Assembly: GCA_043777375.1 (NCBI GenBank)
Contig: JAYWHX010000126.1
Span: forward strand, 48,046-112,045
Origin: TH-plancto1 sp043777375
Lineage (GTDB): Bacteria > Planctomycetota > Planctomycetia > Planctomycetales > Planctomycetaceae
Length of the DNA: 64,000 bases
Reading direction: 5' to 3'
Positions 20,601 through 28,388 of the stretch are shown here, one piece after another. The position numbers and the translations under genes were made by a program. Every line of letters starts with the position of its first letter. The stretch's first letter is position 1. The notes below the pieces were generated by a model. It had not been told where the DNA came from. It did not search any database and saw nothing but the letters and a program-made list of their open reading frames with translations.

Positions 20601-21219
20601 AGACTGGGACCAGTGGTCACGCGATCACGAGCCACGTGAATTTGCCGAGCGCGACCGAGAAGTACGCGAGTTGGCCGATCGTGGCGACCGCACCTCGCGA
20701 CGTCGACCTCGGACTGAACGATCCGGCGAGACGCTCTCACTCGTCTCGAAGAGCGACGACAGCGACGCCTCGTCCGGAAGTACTCGCTTCTACCTGGAGA
20801 CCGACAGCCCCGTAGTTGATGCCCCGTCGATCGGCCCCAAGATGGCCGAGAAGCTTGCCAAGATTGGCATCATCACGGTCAGCGATTTCCTCAACCGTCC
20901 AGCTGAGTCGATCGCCGAAAAACTGGGCGACTCGAAGCTGAGCGCCGAAACGCTGCAAACGTGGCAAGCTCAATCTTCACTGATGTGCCAAGTCCCCGGT
21001 CTTCGCGGCCACGACGCCCAGCTGCTCGTCGCCTGCGACATCACGACGCCCGAGCAACTGCGAGGTTACTCACCTGCTCGACTGCTGGCGGTCGTTGGCC
21101 CCCTGGCCGAAAGCCGCGAAGGTCAACGCATGCTCCGCTCGGCGAATGCGCCGGACCTGGCTGAGGTCCAGGACTGGATCAACTGGTCGAACGAGTCACG
21201 CCAGCTGCGGGTGGCGTGA
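17662..21219 (+). CDS. SMC/YhaN-like AAA ATPase with two DUF4332-like domains
   Basis: An 1185-residue protein. Residues 1-170 form the N-terminal half of an SbcC/YhaN/Rad50-type ATPase (Walker A GANGSGKTT at 31-39). Residues about 190-590 are helical and charged, a rather short coiled-coil arm with two CxC pairs (near 355 and 446). The C-terminal ATPase half holds the signature LSRGTLDQTALSFRLAL near 624 and Walker B LPLVLDDVLVDSD near 650. After a linker, two helix-hairpin-helix-like DUF4332 segments follow, about 816-925 and 1042-1150; the second has APSIGPKMAEKLAKIGI. Such domains bind DNA or mediate contacts in other proteins. With the preceding SbcD-like gene it forms a two-gene operon, probably acting in DNA end processing or chromosome maintenance. 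Confidence 0.82.
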   Translation: MQFQNIQIDGFGTLADMQIDDLSSGLNVYYGANGSGKTTILHFLRGVFCGFDEARRLNLLPPIKGGTPGGSLTLADESAQFTVVRRGRNDHADALAIQVRHGSAELAETLRSRIEQLDRDLVHLLYFVGSYEAHSISGLVHLALRDGIDLSTTRSDATWVTPLTRSVEARRRTLWDGPAESRLIGQHQISADHAAFQANQSELQQQARQEAVVEELQRTRMHLQRLEGEYTWLGAEIQPVEADLTECQTRLWSRRTRTVRDVQQIAQPAESVEAGWVRELHELDRQIEHAKQVLRDLAAARLRLTLESANHACSETPDEAATLQLQRNLLSQLEHQVLRLQTEGESHRVAHTRGACVCDSVLATFDLHLSELQQTVYVLCQQISRRQTVLGRQQWTQEQSRIEQCETEVLERIRRLRGRREELLTASRDPLASRVRHAVNHELLHCRCEQHSAFAAKLPAEAILIERPVREIVTERFVDESEARPGDAAWERTLLARHRELRQRLSELQRRIRDARLRIDELLAEQLRFADDHSAMEQRFAHRQAEERLAGTRAQWTSLTLQQTVLTEAQRRLHREDHSRVIAEASVYLNRLTQGRYTGFHFDPSIKELFIRNAEGQMLPPSALSRGTLDQTALSFRLALVAEYARRGVRLPLVLDDVLVDSDEHRLWAAVDVLREVATAGQQVVFLTCQEHLSDLFDENGLTVRTLSGGVRKAARPQRVSSPSRSTVEVVAIESGTDSVVYRSTKERPFAERKATLDDTWVEAIPSAIPVRVEYSRPLIQNTVHSTETIVSPLPRVIENTVDTDAALRVRVQPEGPYWLRIDSSIGLLPSLGTQMIGRLGTLGVSILGELILLDVNTLGSELEALQISPAQLRLWQAEARLLSSVPDLTGLEAQLLAAIGIHNPVELGAEDAETLSRRIERAQRRSSDMWQPWMADRTDSPDLDKVRSWIRNGRRAMTFRAASQWAGWRPRRLQDLEAGDWDQWSRDHEPREFAERDREVRELADRGDRTSRRRPRTERSGETLSLVSKSDDSDASSGSTRFYLETDSPVVDAPSIGPKMAEKLAKIGIITVSDFLNRPAESIAEKLGDSKLSAETLQTWQAQSSLMCQVPGLRGHDAQLLVACDITTPEQLRGYSPARLLAVVGPLAESREGQRMLRSANAPDLAEVQDWINWSNESRQLRVA

Positions 21220-21223
21220 GCCA

Positions 21224-21242
21224 GGCACGTAGGAAACGTGCC
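21224..21242. repeat. Dispersed palindrome GGCACGT...ACGTGCC, copy 1
   Basis: A 7-bp stem GGCACGT/ACGTGCC with loop AGGAA lies between the convergent SMC-like and serA genes. Related copies are at 23175-23193, 27925-27945 and 28054-28074. The unit has a fixed polarity: one flank reads CCCACG or CCTACG. Confidence 0.75.
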
Positions 21243-21249
21243 CCACGAG

Positions 21250-22884
21250 TTAAATCCCCAACCTTGGCAGCGAGGCCCCGGCCTTGGGCAGCTTCACCAG
21301 CAGGACGCCGGTGACGTCTTTGTGGCCTTGGACTTCGCCCATGGCTTGGGCGGAGGGTTCGTTGTCGAGGTTCAAGATGGCGATGGCGTTGCCGCCGGGG
21401 GCGCTTTGCTCGCGGCCCAGGGCCATGCACGAGATGTTGACGTTGTGCTTGCCGAACGTCGTGCCGATGGCCCCGATCAGACCGGGTACGTCCTTATGGC
21501 GATAGATCAGCATCAGGCCATCGAGATACGCGTCCATCTGGTAGTTGTCGAGCTTCACGAGTCGCAGAAACTCGTTGCCGAACATTGTCCCGGCTGCGGT
21601 CAGTTCTCCATCAGCTGTCTCGATCGTCGCAGAGACCAGCGTCGAAAACGCTCCAGCCTTGGCTTCGGTGCTGGTGCTGATGTTCAGCCCGCGGTCCTTG
21701 GCGACCACTTCGGCGTTGACGATGTTGACCCCGCTATCGAGGGCCATGTCCATCAGGCCCGTCGTGAAGGCGTTCGCTAACAGCTTGGCGGGCTTCGAGG
21801 CGGCATCGCCTTTGAGCTGGATTTTCGCACCCTTGATCGCCTTGCCCTGGCTGAGTTGGGCGAGCAGCAGTCCGAGCCGGTAAGAGAGATCGAGATATGG
21901 CTTGACCGTCTGCATCTCGCTGGCGGAGATGCTGGTCATGTTCACCGCACTGCGGATTTCGTTCTTGACCAGGAACGCCGAGATCAACTCGGCGGCTTCG
22001 ATCGCGACTTGCTCTTGAGCTTCGTCGGTCGAGGCTCCCAGGTGCGGAGTACACAGCACGTTCTTGAGTTTCGGCAAGCGGTCATCCGGCTTCGGAGGCT
22101 CGCTGGTGAAGACATCGATCGCAGCAGCTGCGATGTGGCCGGATTCAATGGCGTCGGCCAGAGCGTTCTCGTCGATGATCCCTCCGCGAGCGCAATTGAC
22201 CAGTCGAGCCCCCTTCTTCATCGCCGCCAAACGGGTGGCATTGATCATTCCCATCGTCTCGGGAGTGGCCGGGGTGTGAACCGTGAAGAAGTCGCCTTGG
22301 GGAATCATCGCGTCGATGTCGCGATAGAGTTCAATACCAAGTTCAGCGGCCTTCTCGGCAGAGAGGAATGGGTCGTAGCCCATGACCTTCATCTCCAACC
22401 CTTGGGCTCGCTTCGCGACTGACAATCCGATTCGTCCGAGGCCGATGATCGCCAGGACTTTGCCCGACAGCTGAACTCCGGTGTAGCTCTTGCGATCCCA
22501 TTTTCCTTCGCGGACCGATTGCGAGGCTGGTCCGATATGGCGGGCCATCGCCATCAGCATTGCGATCGTCAACTCGGCAGTGCTGGTCGTGTTCCCTGCC
22601 GGGGTGTTCATGACCACGATACCCTGCCGGGTCGCAGCTGTCAGATCAATCGTGTCGACGCCCACTCCAGCGCGGACGATGACCTTCAGTCGGTTCTGGC
22701 CTTCCAGCGCCGCTGCGGGCAGCTTCGTCGCACTGCGGACAATAATTCCATCGGCATTGGCGAGTTCCGCCCGCAACTCCTCCAGCGAGGCGACCGACTT
22801 GTTGACCACTTCGATCCCGGGAGTCTGCTCCAGAATCTGAATTCCGGCCTTGGAAAGATTGTCAGTGATCAGAACGCGTGGCAT
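21250..22884 (-). CDS. serA: D-3-phosphoglycerate dehydrogenase
   Basis: A 544-residue enzyme that oxidises 3-phosphoglycerate to 3-phosphohydroxypyruvate, the first step of serine synthesis. The layout is the long SerA form: substrate-binding lobe, NAD-binding lobe with GLGRIGLSVAKRA near residue 145, an intervening regulatory domain (about 320-450), and a C-terminal ACT domain (LIYRHKDVPGLIGAIGTTF) that senses serine in other bacteria. Catalytic residues are visible in NCARGGIIDENAL (Arg), EPPKPDDRLP (Glu region) and TPHLGASTDEA (His). The start at 22884 (MPRVLITDNLSKAG) fits the family; a GGAAA lies 8 nt upstream. A longer frame from 22929 is not needed. Confidence 0.93.
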   Translation of the reverse strand: MPRVLITDNLSKAGIQILEQTPGIEVVNKSVASLEELRAELANADGIIVRSATKLPAAALEGQNRLKVIVRAGVGVDTIDLTAATRQGIVVMNTPAGNTTSTAELTIAMLMAMARHIGPASQSVREGKWDRKSYTGVQLSGKVLAIIGLGRIGLSVAKRAQGLEMKVMGYDPFLSAEKAAELGIELYRDIDAMIPQGDFFTVHTPATPETMGMINATRLAAMKKGARLVNCARGGIIDENALADAIESGHIAAAAIDVFTSEPPKPDDRLPKLKNVLCTPHLGASTDEAQEQVAIEAAELISAFLVKNEIRSAVNMTSISASEMQTVKPYLDLSYRLGLLLAQLSQGKAIKGAKIQLKGDAASKPAKLLANAFTTGLMDMALDSGVNIVNAEVVAKDRGLNISTSTEAKAGAFSTLVSATIETADGELTAAGTMFGNEFLRLVKLDNYQMDAYLDGLMLIYRHKDVPGLIGAIGTTFGKHNVNISCMALGREQSAPGGNAIAILNLDNEPSAQAMGEVQGHKDVTGVLLVKLPKAGASLPRLGI

Positions 22885-23206
22885 GGTCGATTTCCGGATA
22901 GGGTCGATAGGCTCGACCGCCTGTGGCAAGTGATTCCAGCACCCAGCGATCCAATGAATCTCTGGTCAGAGTATGTATAGCATAGAGAAATCAGGGATTC
23001 GGTCGAGTATCCGGACAGCTGAGGACTCAATCGGTTCGAGGTTCACCGCACCACAGCTGGGATTTCCAGTTTCCGGGAATGCCCGAGGGCCATTTCGTCC
23101 GTGGATCACGCTGGCAACGTGCCCGTGCCGAACGCGTCTCTTTCGACGTCTGAAGTCATGCCAAGTCTCTGGCCGGCACGCAGAAAACGTGCCCTACGAA
23201 GAACAA
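22885..23206. other. Intergenic region, rhomboid gene to serA
   Basis: About 320 bp between two leftward genes. It should carry the serA promoter near its right-to-left start, but no consensus stands out. The only clear structure is the dispersed GGCACG palindrome at 23175-23193. Confidence 0.5.
23175..23193. repeat. Dispersed palindrome GGCACG...CGTGCC, copy 2
   Basis: GGCACG and CGTGCC flank the loop CAGAAAA, and the right flank reads CTACG as in the family. It sits 14 bp after the rhomboid gene's stop codon. Confidence 0.7.
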
Positions 23207-24127
23207 TCAGCGTTCGCTCACGTAACGCCGCCAGATCCGGGGGATCAGCGGAAAAATGGCCAGAGCCATCCCGGTGAACAGGCCCGTGAAGTGAGCTGTG
23301 TTGGCCACTCTCCCAAACAGGCCGAACAGACACAGCACGGCGAAAAACAAAAACTGCATCACGTAGTCTCTGCTGAGCGCCACCCCATAGTCGGCGGCAA
23401 ACTTGGACTTCATCCACAAGAATCCAAACAGGCCGAAATCGACCCCCGACATCCCGCCAAATGACGGCCCCGAAACCAGAAATTGGGAGAAGTTCGAGAC
23501 GAGCGCGGTGACCAGCACGATCCCCAGAAATCGCCACGAACCGCTGCGCTGCTCGATCCCCCGGCCAAAGGCCAGCGTGGCCGACATATTGAACAGCAAA
23601 TGCATCGGGCCAAAGTGCAAAAAGATCGGCGCGATCCAGCGGTAATACTGCCGCTTCTCCAGGACACCCCAGATGCTGTCGTGGGAGATTCGCTGGGCTT
23701 GCTCATCGACTTGCCACTCCGCGAAAAAGAAGCGAGTGTTGGCGTTCTGATCCATCCCCAGCTGAGTGACAATCGCGACCCCGATCGACATTGCAATCAA
23801 CAGCACAGTCACCGGAATCTGTGTCTGCAACCCCTGCCACTTTTTCGATAACTGAATCTGCTGCTTGCGGGCGGCAATGTCCTCGCTCAGACGCTGATTG
23901 CGCAAAGCCTCTGCCGCATCTCTCGCTGCCACGTAATGTGTGGCCTTGGGGTTCTCGCGAAACTTGGAGAGTTCTTCCCTCGCGAAAGCGACCTTGTCCT
24001 CGTCATGCACCCACAGTGCCCATTCCGATCCAGCTTGCTCGAAGTTCGTGTTGACGCCCAGCGCATAGAGATGGTCATGCAGCAGAACCGCCGAGTCACG
24101 ATCCGGCAGAGTTCCGAGACGTCGCAT
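23207..24127 (-). CDS. Rhomboid family intramembrane serine protease
   Basis: A 306-residue membrane protease of the rhomboid family, which cuts transmembrane segments of other proteins. An N-terminal cytoplasmic domain (residues 1-100) resembles the GlpG N-domain (substrate contact and dimerisation), followed by about six hydrophobic segments. The catalytic serine lies in FGGMSGVDFG near residue 226 and the catalytic histidine in NTAHFTGLFTG near 277. The HxxxN motif of the family appears as HFGPMHLLFNMSATL. Natural substrates are unknown. The gene is monocistronic. Confidence 0.9.
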   Translation of the reverse strand: MRRLGTLPDRDSAVLLHDHLYALGVNTNFEQAGSEWALWVHDEDKVAFAREELSKFRENPKATHYVAARDAAEALRNQRLSEDIAARKQQIQLSKKWQGLQTQIPVTVLLIAMSIGVAIVTQLGMDQNANTRFFFAEWQVDEQAQRISHDSIWGVLEKRQYYRWIAPIFLHFGPMHLLFNMSATLAFGRGIEQRSGSWRFLGIVLVTALVSNFSQFLVSGPSFGGMSGVDFGLFGFLWMKSKFAADYGVALSRDYVMQFLFFAVLCLFGLFGRVANTAHFTGLFTGMALAIFPLIPRIWRRYVSER

Positions 24128-24357
24128 GTGGTGTATTCCTCGGCAAGACTGTGGGATGCGGTGAGCAGATCACGGGGTTCGGATTCAGACTCAATCCATA
24201 GTGATTGTATGGCCTCATCGTCTCCGGCTACCACCTCAACCCAAGCGTGATTTCTATTCAGCATCTCTCCCGTGCGAAATTGAAGCGTGACTGCACATCC
24301 CTACGAATCGTGGGGTGTCCGTTTGCGAAGATCAGCTTGATCCAACTTCAATTCCGC
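24128..24357. other. Short intergenic gap
   Basis: 230 bp between two leftward genes. I see no gene, hairpin or recognisable promoter in it. Confidence 0.4.
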
Positions 24358-24822
24358 TCATCCCACAATTGCCCGCTTCTCTGCGATTGTCTTCAAGTGA
24401 TGCGGGATATGACCGGTGATCCGGGTCAACAGGGTTTCGAGAGTCAGCTGCCCGTCACGCGAGTGCTGACCTGTCCGCTGAAAGGCCTCAGGCGGCAAGG
24501 TTCTGAGGATGCTGGCCAGATGTTGCCGCACGATCGTGATCAGATTGAGTTCGGTTTCGAGGTCGCGTTGGTCGTAGGCGAGTGTTGCGGCGAACTGGTC
24601 CGGGTCACCGCTCATGAGTCGCGGCTCGTCCTCGGCGATCACGCGCTTGATGCGGTCGGCGTACACGGGCTCGAAATCGGCGATGTGGCAGATCACTTGC
24701 CGCGTGGACCATTTCCCGGGAATCGGGGCTGCGTTCAGCTGGGCGGGCGACATTCCGGCAATCGCCCGTCGCAGTGCGGCTGGGCCAGCGAGGTAATCGG
24801 CAATCAAGGGTTCGTAATTCAT
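24358..24822 (-). CDS. DinB family protein
   Basis: A 154-residue soluble protein of the DinB/YfiT-like four-helix bundle superfamily. These proteins bind a divalent metal through three histidines, and members include thiol transferases and hydrolases. Here the candidates are the His in ICHIADFEPVYADR (near residue 46) and the pair in ITGHIPHHLKTI near the C-terminus. The N-terminus MNYEPLIADYLAGPAALRRA and the conserved WSTRQVICHIADFE segment are typical. There are no membrane segments and no signal peptide. Neighbours give no functional hint, so the substrate cannot be predicted. Confidence 0.85.
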   Translation of the reverse strand: MNYEPLIADYLAGPAALRRAIAGMSPAQLNAAPIPGKWSTRQVICHIADFEPVYADRIKRVIAEDEPRLMSGDPDQFAATLAYDQRDLETELNLITIVRQHLASILRTLPPEAFQRTGQHSRDGQLTLETLLTRITGHIPHHLKTIAEKRAIVG

Positions 24823-24932
24823 GCGGTGGGTCCTTCGGTGTGCAGAAAATTAAGCATACCCAATCGCTGGGGGAGGCACATCAGCGGGGAGAGATGGAAA
24901 TCCTCAGCAGGGTCTTGGTCTGGAGGAGTTGG

Positions 24933-25052
24933 TCCAAAACAATTTCCCGATTTGATTATGAACAGAAGGTCGCAAAGATAGCAAAGGGGACCATTCGAAG
25001 TTTTTTGGCGACCTTTGCGTCCTTCTGTTCAAATCGAGGTGTTGTTTGGAAC
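24933..25052. repeat. 120-bp inverted repeat (AACAGAAGG type)
   Basis: The left arm 24933-24986 contains AACAGAAGGTCGCAAAG; the right arm 25004-25052 contains CTTTGCGTCCTTCTGTT. Outer parts also pair (TCCAAAACAA with TTGTTTGGA, and GATTTG with CAAATC). The left arm carries a 5-nt insertion. It lies in the 388-bp gap between the DinB and protease genes, which holds no gene. It looks like a non-autonomous, hairpin-forming mobile or REP-like repeat. Confidence 0.78.
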
Positions 25053-25210
25053 CGGGTCTTCAGAAGCAGAGGCTGAGTCGTTCGAACACTCGAGCAGTTC
25101 CCCGATCCTTTAACGGCTGATTCTCTCGACGCTGTGACAGCCTGAAGCTGCGCGAGTTATACTCCTCGACAAGTCGAATCGTGGTCAGTTGGAATCCCGG
25201 GGAGATCGCC

Positions 25211-26758
25211 ATGTCGAAGTTGCGTTGTGGGAAACCACTGACCAGTGCACTGGCAGCGGGCGTCATCCTGTTGGGTGTTTCCATAGCCTCCGCGCAAGAT
25301 ACTCCGCCCCTCGCGCCGACAGGTTTGCAAGGCATTGAGCAGAACCTGATCGACCTGATCGCGAAATGCGAAGGGGCGGTCGTGGCGATTGCTCGGGTGC
25401 TGCCTGAAGATGAAGTCCGCGACGAGAATCCCGGCGACCCCTTTGGATTTCGCCAAGCCCCCACCCCCGGAGAGACGGGTTTCATCCCGCGCGAGTTCGC
25501 CAGTGGAGTGATTCTGGCTCGCGAGCCAGATGACGGGGCGAGATATGTCCTGACTCCTCGGCACGTGATCACCGGAAGTCGTCGAAGGGGAACGTCCCGC
25601 CCTGATGATGCCCGGTACATCGTGAAACTGGCCTCGCGGCATGTCGTGCTGGGGACTCTCTTTAATCAGGACGAGCGGAGTGACCTCGCGGTGTTAAAGC
25701 TCGAGTTGGACTCCGTGGGTCTGACAGCTGAGCAAGTGCCGACATTCGCGTTGGGCGAGGGTGAAAAACTCCGCAAGGGAAACTTGGTGGTGGGGCTGGG
25801 CAACCCGTACGCGATCGCGCGCGATGGTTCCGCCAGTGCCAGTCTGGGACTGATCAGCAACATCTCTCGACGTTCTTCCGAGGGAGACAATCGCCTACGC
25901 GGAGGGGAAGAGTCGGGGACCATCTTCGAGTATGGAGCCTTGCTGCATGTCGATTTGCGACTCCAGTTGGGGACCAGCGGCGCGGCGATTGTGAACCCCG
26001 AGGGCAAGCTGGTCGGCCTGGCCACCTCGATGGCGGCTCTGCGTGGATATGAGTCGTCGGTGGGGTTCGCGATTCCATTCGATGCCGAGGTGCGGCGGAT
26101 TGTGAACTCGCTTCTCGCTGGCCATGAAGTCGAATACGGATTTCTGGGAGTCCACCCTGGAGATGCCACGCTGAGCGGGCAACGTGACGGCGAAGGGAAA
26201 TGGTTGCCGGTCTCCTCAGCTCGCTTGATGAGTATCGGGCATGATTCGCCGGCGGATCAGGCGGGGCTGAAGCGAGGCGATTGCGTGCTGGCGTTGAATG
26301 GTCAGCCGATTACAGGGAGTGCCGACTTGATGCTCCGCGTCGGCATGCTTGGCCCGGATGTGATCGCGCGGCTCGAGGTCTGGAGACCTCAACGGGGAGA
26401 GCGATTCGAGAAAGAGGTCCGGCTCGGGAAATGGCCGGTCTACGATGACTCGTCCATCATCGCCCCCATCCCGCGCTACCCCGCTTGGCGTGGTCTCAGC
26501 CTGGATCACGCGACCTCGCGCCGCCGCTTTATGCCGGGCAATATGCTGGATCGCTACCCCGTTGCCGTTGTGATGACACGTATCGACGATGGTGAGCCTG
26601 CTGCGAAAGCGGGCCTAAAAGTCGGCGACTTCGTCACCCACGTCGCGGGCCAGGCCGTGCAAACTCCTGCCGAGTTTGCAGCTGCAATCGAGGGGAAGGC
26701 CGATGCTGTGGAGCTAACTCTGCTTGATGGACGCCGAGTCACAGTCAACCCTCAGTGA
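25211..26758 (+). CDS. Secreted trypsin-like serine protease with PDZ domains
   Basis: A 515-residue HtrA/DegP-like protein. The start at 25211 is preferred: GGGGAG lies 7 nt upstream and it yields a standard signal peptide (hydrophobic LTSALAAGVILLGVSIASA, cleavage near ASA-QD). The catalytic triad is His118 (LTPRHVITG), Asp158 (ERSDLAVLKL) and Ser256 (LQLGTSGAAIVN). The GTSGAA motif is a small departure from the usual GNSGGP. Two PDZ domains follow: about 300-390 (PADQAGLKRGDCVLALNGQ) and 430-515 (PAAKAGLKVGDFVTHVAGQ). The role is likely periplasmic protein quality control or processing. The dus gene follows 25 bp downstream and may be co-transcribed. Confidence 0.9.
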   Translation: MSKLRCGKPLTSALAAGVILLGVSIASAQDTPPLAPTGLQGIEQNLIDLIAKCEGAVVAIARVLPEDEVRDENPGDPFGFRQAPTPGETGFIPREFASGVILAREPDDGARYVLTPRHVITGSRRRGTSRPDDARYIVKLASRHVVLGTLFNQDERSDLAVLKLELDSVGLTAEQVPTFALGEGEKLRKGNLVVGLGNPYAIARDGSASASLGLISNISRRSSEGDNRLRGGEESGTIFEYGALLHVDLRLQLGTSGAAIVNPEGKLVGLATSMAALRGYESSVGFAIPFDAEVRRIVNSLLAGHEVEYGFLGVHPGDATLSGQRDGEGKWLPVSSARLMSIGHDSPADQAGLKRGDCVLALNGQPITGSADLMLRVGMLGPDVIARLEVWRPQRGERFEKEVRLGKWPVYDDSSIIAPIPRYPAWRGLSLDHATSRRRFMPGNMLDRYPVAVVMTRIDDGEPAAKAGLKVGDFVTHVAGQAVQTPAEFAAAIEGKADAVELTLLDGRRVTVNPQ

Positions 26759-26783
26759 CCCGCAGCGGCCCGGTCCGTAGAAT

Positions 26784-27863
26784 GTGGTGATGACACATCA
26801 TTCCTCTCTGTGGCCCGTTGATGAATCCCCGCTGGCGATTGGCCCGCGTGTGATGCCGTCGCGGTATTTTCTGGCGCCACTGGCGGGATACACGCATCTC
26901 GCCTTTCGCCGAGTCATTCGGGATCAGGGCGGTCTTGGATTGGCGACCACGGATCTGGTGCAAGCCACAATGCTGCTGAGCCAGCGGCCTCGGTCGCTTG
27001 AACTGATTGAAACGGATGACCAAGACCTGCCCCTCTCGATTCAGATATTCGGCGGGAAAGCCAGTGAACTCGCCAAGGCCGCTCGCTGGCTCGAGCAGCG
27101 TGGCTATCAGGGGATTGATCTCAACATGGGTTGCCCGATGGCTCACATCAACGGCCAGGGTGGCGGGGCCAAGTTGATGTGCGACCCGGACGGAGCCTGT
27201 GGGCTGGTCGAGCAGGTCGTGAATGCCGTCTCGATCCCTGTCACCGTCAAGATGCGTCTCGGCTGGGACTCCAACCAGCTGACAGCCCCTGCCCTCGCCC
27301 GCGAGTTCGAGCAACTCGGTGTGGCGGCAATCACGATTCATGGACGGACACGCGCACAAGGATTCCACGGCACAGTCAGCCATGATGGGATTCGAGCCGT
27401 GGTCGAGGCGGTCGAGCGCATCCCGATCATCGGGAACGGGGATGTGCGGACAGCGTCCGAGGCTTTGCACATGCGACAGGTCACGGGGTGTCACGCTGTG
27501 GCGATTGGTCGCGGGGCCCTCCTCGACCCGTGGATTTTTCAACGTATCGAACGGGCCATTCGAGGCGAAGATCCCGAGTTCATCCCCAGCCTCGACGAGC
27601 AGATCCAGTTTCTCCGCCGACACTTCCACTTGATGTTCGCGCAGCATGCCGAATACAGCTGCCTGCTATTCCGCAAGTTTGCTGCATGGTACGGAGCCCG
27701 GCTGGGCGTGCCGGATGATTTGGAAGATCGACTGCGGCGGTTTGAAACCGTGGATGAGTTCGAGGCCATCGTCGCGCAGATTGCGGAGCGTCATGGGGAG
27801 CGAGAATCCACTGTCCCGACAGCGTTGATCAAAGTGCCCAACGGGCCAATCGAACACTGGTAG
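26784..27863 (+). CDS. dus: tRNA-dihydrouridine synthase (DusB-like)
   Basis: A 359-residue FMN-dependent enzyme that reduces specific uridines in tRNA to dihydrouridine. The TIM-barrel opens with FLAPLAGYTHLAFRRVIRDQG. The family active-site segment DLNMGCPMAHINGQGGGAKLM holds the catalytic cysteine (residue about 115), and the FMN phosphate site reads IGNGDVRTASEAL. TIHGRTRAQGF is also diagnostic. The frame opens with GTG at 26784, followed closely by GTG and ATG (26790); any of these may be used. Which uridine positions it modifies cannot be assigned from sequence. Confidence 0.9.
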   Translation: MVMTHHSSLWPVDESPLAIGPRVMPSRYFLAPLAGYTHLAFRRVIRDQGGLGLATTDLVQATMLLSQRPRSLELIETDDQDLPLSIQIFGGKASELAKAARWLEQRGYQGIDLNMGCPMAHINGQGGGAKLMCDPDGACGLVEQVVNAVSIPVTVKMRLGWDSNQLTAPALAREFEQLGVAAITIHGRTRAQGFHGTVSHDGIRAVVEAVERIPIIGNGDVRTASEALHMRQVTGCHAVAIGRGALLDPWIFQRIERAIRGEDPEFIPSLDEQIQFLRRHFHLMFAQHAEYSCLLFRKFAAWYGARLGVPDDLEDRLRRFETVDEFEAIVAQIAERHGERESTVPTALIKVPNGPIEHW

Positions 27864-27924
27864 CGTGTCTGCGCCGAGAGCTCGCACTGCGTCGCTGCCA
27901 TCAGTGAAGGTTCGCTGCTTCCTG

Positions 27925-27945
27925 GGGCACGTTTCTTACGTGCCC
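27925..27945. repeat. Dispersed palindrome GGGCACGT...ACGTGCCC, copy 3
   Basis: A perfect 8-bp stem closes the loop TTCTT. Relative to the other copies it is inverted. Confidence 0.78.
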
Positions 27946-28053
27946 GTCCTCTGCTGAGCGACAGGCAAAGGAGCGCAGGACTGCTTGGCCATTCCCTCCT
28001 TCTGGCTTCACACGAGAGTGCAGGCGTCTCGCCTCGTCCTGCGCCGAGGCCAC

Positions 28054-28074
28054 GGGCACGTAGAAAACGTGCCC
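28054..28074. repeat. Dispersed palindrome GGGCACGT...ACGTGCCC, copy 4
   Basis: A perfect 8-bp stem closes the loop AGAAA, and the right flank reads CCACG. It lies 108 bp from copy 3 in the opposite orientation. Confidence 0.78.
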
Positions 28075-28388
28075 CACGGCGGACGGATTCACCACCATGA
28101 TGTTCACAACTCTGGCCTCGCCCTCACGGGCAGACCTCGCTCCACCCCAGGACTGCGGCCTCGACGGAGCACTCGCTTCAATCGTAGTCCATGCGGATCG
28201 ATGTTCCATTTATGCAACACACCAGCCTTCATAAATGTTGCGTGAAGACAACATCCTGACCAGATGTCTGGCACTCTGGGTGGCCCAGCGAAGAGATAAC
28301 TCTCGACCAGTGGGAGACTTAGAAATACGAACCACGACTGTCGCCGGTCAGGTTGTGTCTGGGTACAGTCTTTGCGAATCTGGCTCTC

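Larger units (their letters stand above)
27864..28388. other. Non-coding region with paired palindromes
   Basis: 525 bp between dus and the next gene. It contains two copies of the GGGCACGT palindrome in opposite orientation. Short frames in it overlap one another and show no family features. No promoter for the following gene could be placed. Confidence 0.5.
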
